A DNA stretch of 42,824 bases, taken from assembly GCF_005405465.1 (NCBI RefSeq), contig NZ_BJEC01000019.1:1-42824 (forward strand), in the 5' to 3' direction. Origin of the DNA: Weissella thailandensis (GTDB lineage: Bacteria > Bacillota > Bacilli > Lactobacillales > Lactobacillaceae). This document shows, piece after piece, positions 9,683-18,183 of the stretch; the first letter of the stretch is position 1; each line of letters opens with the position of its first letter. The position numbers and the translations under genes were made by a program. The notes beneath the pieces were generated by a model. That model was not told the DNA's origin, did no database searches, and saw only the letters and a list, made by a program, of their open reading frames with translations.

Positions 9683-9877
9683 TTAACGGCTCAACAATTG
9701 CGTATATGTCTTCAAAGTTGTGTGGTTCATCATTGAAGTTCCACGCAATTGACGACGTTGCTTCTTAGTCTTACCGTGGAAACGGTGTGACGTATAGGCG
9801 TTAGCTGACTTCAAGCCACCATTAGCAGTTTTCTTGAAACGCTTTGCTGAAGCGCGGTGTGTCTTATACTTAGGCAT
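9683..9877 (-). CDS. rpmI: 50S ribosomal protein L35
   Basis: A 64-residue basic protein, [17 protein letters not shown] at the start, matching L35 in length and sequence. The start at 9877 is fixed by TGGAGGA 8 bases upstream. Located between infC and rplT as in most bacteria. Confidence 0.97.
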   Translation of the reverse strand: MPKYKTHRASAKRFKKTANGGLKSANAYTSHRFHGKTKKQRRQLRGTSMMNHTTLKTYTQLLSR

Positions 9878-9902
9878 TAATATGTCCTCCAAACTGGTTT
9901 AA

Positions 9903-10439
9903 TTACTTAGTTTCTTTGGGTGCAAGCACCATAAACATGCTGCGCCCTTCCATCTTAGCTCTTGATTCCACCTTTGCGATTTCTTCAAGATCCATTGCCA
10001 TACGATTCATTACTTCACGCCCAATTTCCTTGTGCGTAATAGCACGTCCGCGGAAACGAATTGACACCTTAACTTTATTACCTTTGTTCAAGAACTTAAT
10101 TGCATTGTTCTTCTTAGTATTAAAGTCATTAACATCAATAGTTGGGCTAAGACGAATTTCTTTAACATTGACAACTTTTTGATTCTTTCGTTGTTCACGT
10201 TGCTTTTTCTGTGCTTGAAATTTGAACTTACCATAGTTCATAATCTTAGCTACTGGTGGTTTAGCGTTGGCTTGTACCAATACCAAATCCAAATCTGCAT
10301 TGTCAGCTAGACGTTGTGCGTCTGCCTTAGACATGACACCTTGGTCACCGTCATCAGTAATCAGACGAACTTCACGAGCACGAATGCGATCATTGATTAA
10401 ATCTTTATGTTGTTGTGGTTGGCGTGCGTTTGCTATGAT
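9903..10439 (-). CDS. infC: Translation initiation factor IF-3, non-AUG start
   Basis: IF-3 prevents subunit joining and checks the start codon. The conserved N-domain sequence [15 protein letters not shown] lies upstream of the first ATG (10334), so the gene must begin earlier. The only in-frame initiation region is right after CGGAGG (10450-10445): either ATC at 10439 or ATA at 10436 (5 or 8 bases after GGAGG). Both are rare start codons of the kind IF-3 itself discriminates against, as in autoregulated infC genes elsewhere. The product is then about 177-178 residues, the normal length. First gene of infC-rpmI-rplT. Confidence 0.92.
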   Translation of the reverse strand: MIANARQPQQHKDLINDRIRAREVRLITDDGDQGVMSKADAQRLADNADLDLVLVQANAKPPVAKIMNYGKFKFQAQKKQREQRKNQKVVNVKEIRLSPTIDVNDFNTKKNNAIKFLNKGNKVKVSIRFRGRAITHKEIGREVMNRMAMDLEEIAKVESRAKMEGRSMFMVLAPKETK

Positions 10440-10464
10440 CCTTACCTCCGAAAAAACTTGTGAT

Positions 10465-10592
10465 AAAGTAAAAGCGGCTTGCCGTTACACACGACAACCC
10501 GCCATCTATCATCTTTACGATAAAATGATTAACCTGATAAGTAAACTTAACTAGGTGAATAGCGGGTATGCCATTACTTTATTTCCTAACAA
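10465..10592 (-). ncRNA. L20-type autoregulatory leader of infC-rpmI-rplT
   Basis: The transcript from about 10592 contains a 12-position hairpin (10501-10490 with 10485-10474; GCGG/CCGC, TTG/CAA and CGT/ACG paired) followed by TTTTACTTT, which acts as an attenuator. An upstream ACCCGC (10567-10562) is complementary to the GCGGGT at the base of this hairpin and could form the competing antiterminator. This is the known plan of the L20 leader in low-GC Gram-positives; the match is by architecture, not by covariance model. Confidence 0.7.
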
Positions 10593-10598
10593 AATTCA

Positions 10599-10626
10599 AT
10601 TATACACTAGACTAATTTAAAGTCAA
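10599..10626 (-). promoter_or_regulatory. infC operon promoter
   Basis: TTGACT (10626-10621), 16-base spacer, TATAAT (10604-10599). The -35 lies inside the 3' end of nusB. Confidence 0.8.
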
Positions 10627-11031
10627 GGATTTGTTTAGAATACCATTAATAAACTTACGCGATTTGTCATCTGTAAAATCATGTGCTAACTGTAAGGCTT
10701 CATTAACAGCAATCTTTGCTGGTACGTCCGTAAACTTTGCTTCATACAAAGCCAAACGCATCAAGACCAAGTCAGTCGTGTTTAAACGTTCTAACGTCCA
10801 TCCGGCTGATAAATGGTCTGTAATCATAAGATCCAATTCGTCTTGATGAGCAACGACTCCCAAAACCACAGATTTTAAATCTGCTGGTATGTCATCTTCC
10901 CAAGCAATTTCTGGATCCCCTACCAAAACCTGTGTAATGGCAGCGTCAACATCAGCCGTTGGATTTAAAGCTAAACCAAAAAGTGATTGAAAGGCTGCTT
11001 GACGAGTTTGATGACGATTTAGTGCGGTCAT
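10612..11031 (-). CDS. nusB: Transcription antitermination factor NusB
   Basis: A 139-residue all-helical protein that with NusE/S10 binds boxA in rRNA leaders. The ends ALNRHQTRQAAFQSLFGL and DDKSRKFINGILNKSL are family hallmarks. The ATG overlaps the asp23 stop (TAATG), so it is coupled to that gene. Confidence 0.95.
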   Translation of the reverse strand: MTALNRHQTRQAAFQSLFGLALNPTADVDAAITQVLVGDPEIAWEDDIPADLKSVVLGVVAHQDELDLMITDHLSAGWTLERLNTTDLVLMRLALYEAKFTDVPAKIAVNEALQLAHDFTDDKSRKFINGILNKSLTLN

Positions 11032-11465
11032 TATTTGGTTCCTTCCGTGTCTGATTCTTCACCAAACAAATTGTTAACATCGACAGAACTCGTTGTTTTT
11101 TGTGAAACAACGCCTTGAACATGTACATTAACAAGTTTAACTTGTAACTCTGTCATTGCGGCAACTTGTGAGGTTACTCGTTGTTGAATTGCATGTGATA
11201 CTTTCGGTACACTCACACCGTAGTCAAGATATACGTAGACATCCACAATTAAGCCCTCGGCTTCTTGTTGTAACGCAACACCTTTACCATGTACACGTCG
11301 TCCAAACGCCTCCTGTGCACGTTCAGATAGTGATCCCGTCAAACGAGAAACACCTTCAACTTCTTGTGCCGCTAAACCTGCGATAATCTCTAACACGCGC
11401 ATACTAACTAGTGTTTCACCAGAAACATCACTTGAGTGTGTTAATACGATTGTCTCCTCTGCCAT
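11031..11465 (-). CDS. Asp23/Gls24 family envelope-stress protein (YqhY-like)
   Basis: A 144-residue Asp23-family protein (SMRVLEIIAGLAAQEVEGVSRL, then GLIVDVYVYLDYGVSVPKVSHAIQQ). The gene between efp and nusB is the YqhY-type member in many Firmicutes, where it is linked to control of fatty-acid synthesis; that role is family knowledge. GGAGG lies only about 20 bases after the efp terminator, so expression may depend on read-through. Confidence 0.9.
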   Translation of the reverse strand: MAEETIVLTHSSDVSGETLVSMRVLEIIAGLAAQEVEGVSRLTGSLSERAQEAFGRRVHGKGVALQQEAEGLIVDVYVYLDYGVSVPKVSHAIQQRVTSQVAAMTELQVKLVNVHVQGVVSQKTTSSVDVNNLFGEESDTEGTK

Positions 11466-11490
11466 ACGGAACTAACCTCCTAAAATACTT

Positions 11491-11523
11491 GAAAGCGCCG
11501 GCCGGCTGCCGGTCGGCGCTTTC
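11491..11523 (-). terminator. Very GC-rich terminator after efp
   Basis: A 15-position stem (11491-11505 with 11509-11523, one wobble) around a 3-nt loop, ending GCGCTTTC on the minus strand. It is far more GC-rich than its surroundings. The U-run is short, so termination may be partial. Confidence 0.75.
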
Positions 11524-11564
11524 TCAATTGATATAGTTATTATATCTAACTTCGCTAGTAAAAA

Positions 11565-12131
11565 CTAGGCACGTGAAGTGTATGATCCACCATTGTCAGT
11601 GTTAACAACTAACTTATCACCTTCGTTGATGAAATCAGGCACGATGATAACCAAGCCTGTTTCCATTGTTGCTGGCTTACCACCACCGTTAGCAGTTGCG
11701 CCCTTAATACCTGGTTGTGTCTCCTTAACAGTAAGTTCAACCGTCTTAGGCAACTCAACGTCTAAGATTTCACCATTGTAAGTTGTAAGCTTAACGTTCA
11801 TATTTTCTAGCAAAAACTTTAGCGAATCTGCGATTTTATCTGCTGGAATAGAAATTTGCTCATATGTTGCATTATCCATGAACACATGTTGATCACCATC
11901 TGCATACAAGTATTGCATTTCAGTTTGATCAATATTTGCAGTTTCAAACTTATCACCAGGACGGAAAGTTACTTCATTCACTGCGTTTGTACGTAGGTTC
12001 TTCAACTTTGAACGTACAAAAGCTGCACCCTTACCTGGCTTAACGTGTTGGAATTCCAAAACGCGCCAGATTGATTGGTTATACAAAATTGTTAAACCAG
12101 TTTTCAAGTCATTCATACCAATAGTTGCCAT
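11565..12131 (-). CDS. efp: Elongation factor P
   Basis: A 188-residue, three-domain factor that relieves ribosome stalling at polyproline. [40 protein letters not shown] is the KOW-like N-domain; the C-terminal OB fold ends [13 protein letters not shown]. The tip residue after PGKG is Ala rather than Lys/Arg, so lysine modification by EpmA is not expected. GGAGAA precedes the ATG; TATAAT upstream at about 12172-12167 is a likely -10. Confidence 0.97.
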   Translation of the reverse strand: MATIGMNDLKTGLTILYNQSIWRVLEFQHVKPGKGAAFVRSKLKNLRTNAVNEVTFRPGDKFETANIDQTEMQYLYADGDQHVFMDNATYEQISIPADKIADSLKFLLENMNVKLTTYNGEILDVELPKTVELTVKETQPGIKGATANGGGKPATMETGLVIIVPDFINEGDKLVVNTDNGGSYTSRA

Positions 12132-12263
12132 GATTGAATTCTCCTAAATTTATGTCTTTCTGCATTATATTATCAGTTTTCTTTGTTAAAAACCAGCGTT
12201 ATGCATGTTTTCAGCGAAATGTTTTTTATTTCTTTCTTAGGTTAAAAAAATTACATATCAGCC

Positions 12264-12290
12264 AAAAAAATCGAAACAGAGTTGTTTCGA
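12264..12290 (-). terminator. Terminator after pgi
   Basis: TCGAAACA (12271-12278) pairs with TGTTTCGA (12283-12290); TTTTTTT follows on the minus strand. Confidence 0.85.
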
Positions 12291-12318
12291 CCTTTTTGTA
12301 CATGAATTCTTAATAAAA

Positions 12319-13662
12319 TTACAAGCGTGCTTGCAATGATTCTGTTAACTCTTCATAGCCCGGCTTACCAAGCAAGCCAAACATGTTACGCTTATAATCC
12401 TCAACACCTGGTTGGTTAAATGGATTAATACCATTCAAATAACCTGAGATACCAACAGCTACTTCAAAGAAGTAAATCATTTGACCCAACGCAAATTCAT
12501 TTTGCTTATCAATCTCAACAATCATGTTAGGAACACCACCATCAACGTGGGCAATCATTGTTCCTTCAGAAGCTGTACGATTAACATAACTCATTTGCTT
12601 ACCTTGTAGGTAACCTAAACCATCATCCGCATCCATTGTTGGAATTGTAACGTCAGTCACGGGCTCTGTTACACGAACCAAGGTCTCAAATAAATTACGG
12701 CGACCGTCTTGAATATACTGTCCAAAACTATGTAAATCAGTTGAGAAGTTTCCAGATGCAGGGAAGATTCCCTTACCATCCTTACCTTCTGATTCACCTT
12801 GCAATTGCTTCCACCATTCACCAAATTGAGCCAATGTTGGATCGTAATTGATCAATAATTCTGTTGTATATCCTTTACGGTACAAAATGTTACGGTAAGC
12901 AGCATATTGATAAGCTGGATTCTTTGACAAGTCAGCATCAGCATATGCCTTTTCACCAGCTGCTGCACCGGCCATTAATTGTTCGATATCGCCCCCACCA
13001 ACAGCGATTGGCAATAATCCAACTGCCGTTAATACTGAAAAACGACCACCAACACCATCGGGAACAACAAATTCTTCATAACCTTCTTCGTCAGCTAAAG
13101 TCTTTAATGAGCCACGGGCAGCGTCAGTTGTTGCATAAATACGCTCGCGGGCACCCTCGACACCATACTTTTCTTCTAGCATTTGCTTAAATACACGGAA
13201 AGCAATCGCTGGCTCAGTAGTTGTACCAGACTTTGAAATAATATTAACTGAGAAATCACGATCACCAATCAACTTAATCAAGCTGTTTAAGTATGCTGGT
13301 GCAATCGAATTACCGGCAAACAAGACTTGTGGGAAGTCGCGGTCCTCATCACCGTAATAATTAGCAAAATAGTCATTAAGGAAATCATTAGCTGCGCGAG
13401 CACCTAAGTATGATCCACCAATTCCAACGACAACTAGCACTTTTGAATCACTTTGAATCTTTGCAGCAGCTGCCTGGATACGAGCAAATTCATCTTTATC
13501 ATATTGCGTTGGCAAGTGTAGCCAGTCTGTATATTCAGACCCAACACCAGTTCCCTTACGCAACAACTCATCTGCAACACTAACCATTGGTTGCATCATT
13601 GATAGCTCTTCTTCTCCCACAAAAGAAGCCAACTTTGAAGTATCAAATGATAATGTGGTCAT
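12319..13662 (-). CDS. pgi: Glucose-6-phosphate isomerase
   Basis: A 447-residue cytosolic enzyme converting glucose-6-P and fructose-6-P. SIS-domain motifs are present: [26 protein letters not shown] and the catalytic-region [13 protein letters not shown]. Length agrees with the Gram-positive form (about 449). AGAAGGA precedes the ATG. A cre-like box overlaps the -35 region of its only visible promoter, suggesting CcpA control. Confidence 0.97.
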   Translation of the reverse strand: MTTLSFDTSKLASFVGEEELSMMQPMVSVADELLRKGTGVGSEYTDWLHLPTQYDKDEFARIQAAAAKIQSDSKVLVVVGIGGSYLGARAANDFLNDYFANYYGDEDRDFPQVLFAGNSIAPAYLNSLIKLIGDRDFSVNIISKSGTTTEPAIAFRVFKQMLEEKYGVEGARERIYATTDAARGSLKTLADEEGYEEFVVPDGVGGRFSVLTAVGLLPIAVGGGDIEQLMAGAAAGEKAYADADLSKNPAYQYAAYRNILYRKGYTTELLINYDPTLAQFGEWWKQLQGESEGKDGKGIFPASGNFSTDLHSFGQYIQDGRRNLFETLVRVTEPVTDVTIPTMDADDGLGYLQGKQMSYVNRTASEGTMIAHVDGGVPNMIVEIDKQNEFALGQMIYFFEVAVGISGYLNGINPFNQPGVEDYKRNMFGLLGKPGYEELTESLQARL

Positions 13663-13723
13663 AATTAAATCCTTCTTCCTCTATATCGTTTATATTAGTA
13701 TTTTCATCTTACGGTATAGACCA

Positions 13724-13761
13724 ATTATAGCTTTTCTCAGTAAAAAATGAAAGTGTTTCCA
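13724..13761 (-). promoter_or_regulatory. pgi promoter with overlapping cre-like site
   Basis: TATAAT at 13729-13724 with TTTCAT 17 bases upstream. The cre-like box TGAAAGTGTTTCCA (13748-13761, plus-strand reading) overlaps that -35 and fits the catabolite-responsive palindrome at most positions. Confidence 0.55.
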
Positions 13762-13787
13762 TGTACATTCGTGCACAATGTATGATA

Positions 13788-14822
13788 TTAATCTAAATTA
13801 TTAAATTTATAGACTGTGCGATAAGTTTGTTTCTTACCTGCTGGCAAAACAATATCACCAAATCCTTCATGGTTAATGGCATCTGACAAGGTTTGAGCTT
13901 CTAGCGCAATTGCATTATATGGGTGTTCATCAAACCATTGACGGTCACCTTCATGATAGGCAACTTCTGGATCAGCGATAAAGAAGATAACAGCATTTCG
14001 ATCTGTATATACCTCAATACTACGGTCTGACTTAGGATCTGAGACAACAGCTGCTGGCTTGTCTGCCGCTTGACTAAGTTCAAAAGCATTATCGAACTTC
14101 ACATCATAAGGACCATCTAATTTTGCTAAATTATCCCCAATTCTAGTAGGCTCATTAAAGTCAAATGGTGTATCAGCGTTATCTAAGAAGTTACCTGTTG
14201 GCGTTGTATCCTCAGGGTTTAATTCCAAACGACGTTGTGAATGGATTTGCAATGTCAAATCACGAGCATCCGTTTCAATACCTGCTGGATTGAAATAACC
14301 GTGACTTGTTGGATTGTACAAAGTATCTTCATCTGATTCAGCTGAAAAAGTCAATGCGACTTCATCATCATCAGAAAATGTATAAGTCACTGAAGTTGGC
14401 ATGGTACCAGGAAAATTATCAATTTCTTCAGTCATAGTCGTTGTAAACGTCACTGAATTAGTATCCTCATCAAGGGTATAATCCCACATCCGATTTGAGA
14501 AATTTTCTTTTCCTCCGTGCAAGGCATTACCTAATTCATTATCTTTCAAATGATACGTCTTACCATTCAAAGTAAACGTTGCCCCCGTGATACGATTACC
14601 AACACGACCGATAATATCACCTACTGAATATGCTTGATCCCATAATTTATCAGTAGTCTGTAGTCCAACCATCAAATCTTGGCCACTATTTGTTTTAAAG
14701 AATTGCCATGTGGCACCCCAATTTGTCACACCAATTTTGTGACCATTTTTATTCTCGATTACAATTTGTTCTGCAGTTTCACCATTTGGCATTTTACCAA
14801 TTTCATGAACACTTATTGTCAT
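13788..14822 (-). CDS. galM: Aldose 1-epimerase (mutarotase)
   Basis: A 344-residue enzyme that interconverts alpha and beta anomers of glucose/galactose. Family features: NALHGGKENFSNRMWDY, YNPTSHGYFNPAG with the catalytic His, and the late acidic region EAQTLSDAINHEGFGDIVL. No other gal genes are nearby; glcU upstream suggests a role with free glucose. AGAGGGAA before the ATG. Confidence 0.93.
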   Translation of the reverse strand: MTISVHEIGKMPNGETAEQIVIENKNGHKIGVTNWGATWQFFKTNSGQDLMVGLQTTDKLWDQAYSVGDIIGRVGNRITGATFTLNGKTYHLKDNELGNALHGGKENFSNRMWDYTLDEDTNSVTFTTTMTEEIDNFPGTMPTSVTYTFSDDDEVALTFSAESDEDTLYNPTSHGYFNPAGIETDARDLTLQIHSQRRLELNPEDTTPTGNFLDNADTPFDFNEPTRIGDNLAKLDGPYDVKFDNAFELSQAADKPAAVVSDPKSDRSIEVYTDRNAVIFFIADPEVAYHEGDRQWFDEHPYNAIALEAQTLSDAINHEGFGDIVLPAGKKQTYRTVYKFNNLD

Positions 14823-14970
14823 TATAATTCCCTCTTTTCAATTCCCCTAAAACGTTCATTTAAAAACTCTCAACATAATTGTATTTTAGCATATTATCTT
14901 GCAAGCAACTGGATATAAATAAACCGTTTTCATAACGATTATAAACTTGCTGATCAAATCATGTATAAGA

Positions 14971-15165
14971 GTAGAGCGTGAACAAAGTTGGTTTGAAGCC
15001 GGTTTGTAACGTGATTTGCGTGATTTTTGGCCGTAGCAAGGCGTAGGGCAGGAATGGCGTAAATTTCGTTACATTAAGGCTTCAGACTTTGAGAACGCGT
15101 TTAAGCAGAGCGTGAACAAAGTTGGTTTGAAGCTGGTGTGTACCATGCTTTGCGTCATTTTTGGC
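14971..15165. repeat. Palindromic repeat element, one full and one partial copy
   Basis: A 61-base unit at 14971-15031 recurs at 15105-15165 in the same orientation with about eight differences. The first copy is followed by a 3' half that makes a long nested stem: 14976-14979/15095-15098, 14983-14988/15086-15091, 14995-15000/15078-15083, 15005-15011/15067-15073 and 15014-15020/15058-15064. That is about 30 base pairs in a rod. The second copy lacks the 3' half. No ORF is evident. It may be a MITE-like element or a structured RNA. Confidence 0.7.
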
Positions 15166-15167
15166 AC

Positions 15168-15199
15168 AAAAAAACTGGAACATTTTCATTTGTCCCAGT
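15168..15199 (-). terminator. Terminator after glcU
   Basis: ACTGGAACA (15174-15182) pairs with TGTCCCAGT (15191-15199) with one wobble; seven T follow on the minus strand. Confidence 0.8.
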
Positions 15200-15218
15200 C
15201 TCTTTATTTAGTAAATAA

Positions 15219-16163
15219 CTATAGTCGGGAAATCAAGATTGCTCCAACAACTACCAAAATTGATCCAATTACAATATAAACCATTTGACGTGGCGTTTTC
15301 TTCTCTTTTAGTAAGAAGATAGCCCCAAACGTTCCGACAATGACACCTGTTTGTGACAAAGTGGCAGCAATCGCTTGACCAACATTTGGATTAGCAGCTG
15401 AAATAAACATGAAGACATTTCCAAGTCCCCAAACCAAACCAGTGACCATATTGCGCCAAGTTCCTGTTTCAAACATTGTCTTACCCTCTTTCATAAAGAA
15501 GATAACAATGATGAATGCTCCCAAAACTTGACCAATTGACTGTGGACCAACAATTGCGGTCATGTAATCCAACCCTTTATTTTGGTTGTGCACATGATCA
15601 GTTATATAACCCACCTTGTTCAACAAGTTTGGGAAGATGAAGTACATCATAAATCCCAAAGTTGAAATTAGAACTGCAATTGCACCACTTTTCATTTCAC
15701 GATTAGCAGATGCTTGAGCAGGTTCTGCAGAATCAGGCAAAGCTGTTAATACAGCTCCCAAGCCAACGGCAATAATGGCAATTGTCCCAAATAACCACAT
15801 ATGACCAGTCCGCCACTCGCCCAACACAACAGCGGCCAATAAGGCATTACCAATAATTTGGCCAGCAGTTGATAATGGCTGTCCAATCGACACACCTAAT
15901 TTTTTGAACCCCACGAACTGGCCAGCAGTTCCAACAGCCCAAAAAATTCCAGAAACGAAACCAACCAACCAAATACGTGGGTTAAATGCAAACGACATAC
16001 CCGAATTTGGAATAACGAAGACGCACAGTGTTAGCAACCCAAAGACTAATGACCCAAAAGTCATTCCTAGCGTTCCCTGCGCAGCCGTACCACCCATCTT
16101 AGTGGTAACCAAACCTACTGATCCCCAGGCTAATGCCGGAATCAACGCAATTAAAATCGACAT
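15219..16163 (-). CDS. glcU: GlcU/RbsU-family sugar uptake protein
   Basis: A 314-residue protein with about ten membrane segments of the GRP (glucose/ribose porter) family. SILIALIPALAWGSVGLVTTKMGG at the start and GQPLSTAGQIIGNALLAAV are typical. It imports a free sugar by proton symport, independent of the PTS. The ATG at 16163 follows GAAGGAG; an upstream in-frame start lacks one. Neighbour galM supports glucose. An inverted repeat upstream may be its operator. Confidence 0.85.
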   Translation of the reverse strand: MSILIALIPALAWGSVGLVTTKMGGTAAQGTLGMTFGSLVFGLLTLCVFVIPNSGMSFAFNPRIWLVGFVSGIFWAVGTAGQFVGFKKLGVSIGQPLSTAGQIIGNALLAAVVLGEWRTGHMWLFGTIAIIAVGLGAVLTALPDSAEPAQASANREMKSGAIAVLISTLGFMMYFIFPNLLNKVGYITDHVHNQNKGLDYMTAIVGPQSIGQVLGAFIIVIFFMKEGKTMFETGTWRNMVTGLVWGLGNVFMFISAANPNVGQAIAATLSQTGVIVGTFGAIFLLKEKKTPRQMVYIVIGSILVVVGAILISRL

Positions 16164-16202
16164 AATATCTCCTTCACAATAATTCAAAAAACATTTACAA
16201 CA

Positions 16203-16229
16203 TTGAACAATACCACACTAAATGTTCAA
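16203..16229 (-). promoter_or_regulatory. Inverted repeat upstream of glcU
   Basis: TTGAACA (16203-16209) and TGTTCAA (16223-16229) form a perfect 7-base inverted repeat with 13 bases between, 40-66 bases before the glcU start. A possible operator; no known regulator assigned. Confidence 0.4.
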
Positions 16230-16288
16230 AAACAATATAATAGGTATCATTTTGTGAAATAATTTCAATTAAAATGCGTCGCTAAATA

Positions 16289-17191
16289 CTATTTATTCAT
16301 TGCGGGTAAAATAATTTCAAAAGTCGTGCCAATTCCCAACTTGGAAGATACTTTGATTTCACCATGGTTAGCACTGACTAGTTGTTGCACAATAGCCATC
16401 CCTAGCCCAGATTCACCACGTTTTGTTCGCGATGGATCAACTTTATAATACCGTTGCCAAATCTTGCTCAACTGGTCTTCAGTCATACCGATTCCCGTAT
16501 CCGATATGGTAATCTGAGCCTGATCATTTTCAGTTTCAACTGAAACAGTAATAATACCATTGGTTGTGAATTGAATCGCATTTGCCAGAATATTTGTTAA
16601 AATTTGAGCCACTTGATCCGGATCTGCGTAGACAAAAATATCTTGTTTGGTCAAATCTTGAATTTCATTACCAACGGATTCTGCTTGCTGCAACAATTGG
16701 TCAATTTGACGGCGAACCAACTGGACAACATTAAAGTTTTCCGGTTGGTTTTCTAATTGTTGTTGTCGTAATCGTTCATATGACAATGTTGATTTAATTA
16801 AGCGCGTTAATCGATCTGCTTCTTCCTTAATCAAATCATAGGAATGTTGCTGCTCATCAGGACTAATAACGCCATACTGTAACCCTTCAGCAATCCCTGC
16901 AATCGTTGTTAAGGGAGTACGCATTTCGTGTGAAGCGTTTGATAACATAGCCGCTTCTTCTTCACGTTGCATGACAGCCTTATTTTTTAACATTGTCAAC
17001 TCACGTTGCTGCTTTGCTACTAAACTCGTCTGTTTCTTTAACACTATCAGCCCATATAATCCAATTACGGTAAGTAAAACTAACATTAACGTAATCCACA
17101 ACGCATGCAAATGTAAGCATACAAACACAATTGCCAAGATAAACATTAGAATCAGTATGATTAATAATTTTTCAACGCGTCCTTTTTTCAT
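16289..17191 (-). CDS. Sensor histidine kinase with minimal extracellular loop
   Basis: A 300-residue kinase. Two membrane segments (about 8-26 and 33-51) are joined by only a few residues, so there is no extracellular sensing domain. The H-box SNASHEMRTPLTTIAG has His88; N-box ILTNILANAIQFT and ATP-lid motifs DTGIGM and GESGLGMAIVQQL are intact. This resembles intramembrane-sensing kinases, which usually work with a membrane partner. Start set at the ATG at 17191; GTG at 17197 is too close to the ribosome site. The response regulator is 17 bases upstream. Confidence 0.88.
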   Translation of the reverse strand: MKKGRVEKLLIILILMFILAIVFVCLHLHALWITLMLVLLTVIGLYGLIVLKKQTSLVAKQQRELTMLKNKAVMQREEEAAMLSNASHEMRTPLTTIAGIAEGLQYGVISPDEQQHSYDLIKEEADRLTRLIKSTLSYERLRQQQLENQPENFNVVQLVRRQIDQLLQQAESVGNEIQDLTKQDIFVYADPDQVAQILTNILANAIQFTTNGIITVSVETENDQAQITISDTGIGMTEDQLSKIWQRYYKVDPSRTKRGESGLGMAIVQQLVSANHGEIKVSSKLGIGTTFEIILPAMNK

Positions 17192-17208
17192 ATGCACATC
17201 TCGTCCGG

Positions 17209-17937
17209 TTATTTCATCTGCGTTTCAGGCACATTCGAGTCATCAAATTTATAGCCAACGCCCCACACGGTTTGAATAACCTGTGGTCCTACTTTTTCAA
17301 TCTTTTGACGCAACTTCTTCACATGTGCATCAACTGTACGTTCATCGCCAAAATATTCATAGTCCCAGACCAATTGTAATAATTGATCACGTGAAAATAC
17401 CTGACGTTGCTTTTTTGAAAGCACACGGAGTAAATCAAATTCTTTCGGTGTCAAATCCGGGATCAGCACATCATTTAAGTATGCTTCACGTGTCCGTGAA
17501 TTTAATTTAAATGTCCGTGTTTGCACATCAAAATCATCGATAACATCTTCTTCATGGCTAGCGGGTTGCATCGTTGCTCGTCGATATAATGCCTTGATTC
17601 GCGCTATCAACGTAATTGGGCTAAATGGTTTCGTCACATAATCATCCGCACCAACTTCAAAACCCAACACCTGATCCGAATCCGAATCACGAGCTGTTAG
17701 CATAATCAATGGTACTTCTGCCGATACTTCTCTAATTTTCAATGCTACTTGCATCCCATCAACTTTGGGAAGGTTTAAATCCAGGATAACCACGTCCCAT
17801 GACTGGACATTCTCATTAAATAACCTGAGCCCTTCCTCACCATCATAAGCATTTGTAACATCCCATGCTTCTTTTTTATAAAACATCCCCATCATTTCTG
17901 ACACGGATGTATTATCTTCTATCATTAACAATTTCAT
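17209..17937 (-). CDS. OmpR/PhoB-family response regulator
   Basis: A 242-residue regulator: receiver domain with phospho-acceptor Asp53 (VVILDLNLPKVDG) and Lys in DYVTKPFSP, then a winged-helix DNA-binding domain (LTPKEFDLLRVLSKKQ, FGDERTVDAHVKKLRQKIE). It is upstream of and probably co-transcribed with the kinase. ATG at 17937 has AGG 7 bases before it; in-frame ATGs upstream are possible. Target genes are not evident from the window. Confidence 0.9.
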   Translation of the reverse strand: MKLLMIEDNTSVSEMMGMFYKKEAWDVTNAYDGEEGLRLFNENVQSWDVVILDLNLPKVDGMQVALKIREVSAEVPLIMLTARDSDSDQVLGFEVGADDYVTKPFSPITLIARIKALYRRATMQPASHEEDVIDDFDVQTRTFKLNSRTREAYLNDVLIPDLTPKEFDLLRVLSKKQRQVFSRDQLLQLVWDYEYFGDERTVDAHVKKLRQKIEKVGPQVIQTVWGVGYKFDDSNVPETQMK

Positions 17938-18080
17938 GTTTTTACCTATATCCACCATCAGCACTTTTTTATTTCATAATTCTTTAATTTCTATTATACA
18001 ACGATGCTTCTTAAAACTTTTTAATTTGTTATTTCATCACTGCAACACCATAAAAATTATTTTTACTAAAAGCCATGCAA

Positions 18081-18115
18081 AATGGGCGGAAACACAAGAA
18101 AATGCTCCGCCCATT
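18081..18115 (-). terminator. Terminator after codA
   Basis: Perfect 10-bp stem (18081-18090 with 18106-18115), with TTTTGC downstream on the minus strand; a weak U-run. Confidence 0.6.
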
Positions 18116-18183
18116 GGATTTAAAATTCATTAATTATAATTTGTTAAATTCCAAGTAAAAATACGTTACTAGAAAATATTGCC

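Larger units (their letters stand above)
14823..15218. other. Intergenic region between glcU and galM
   Basis: No protein gene seen. It contains the palindromic repeat pair (14971-15165) and the glcU terminator; 14823-14970 should hold the galM promoter but I see no convincing -35/-10 pair. Confidence 0.6.
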
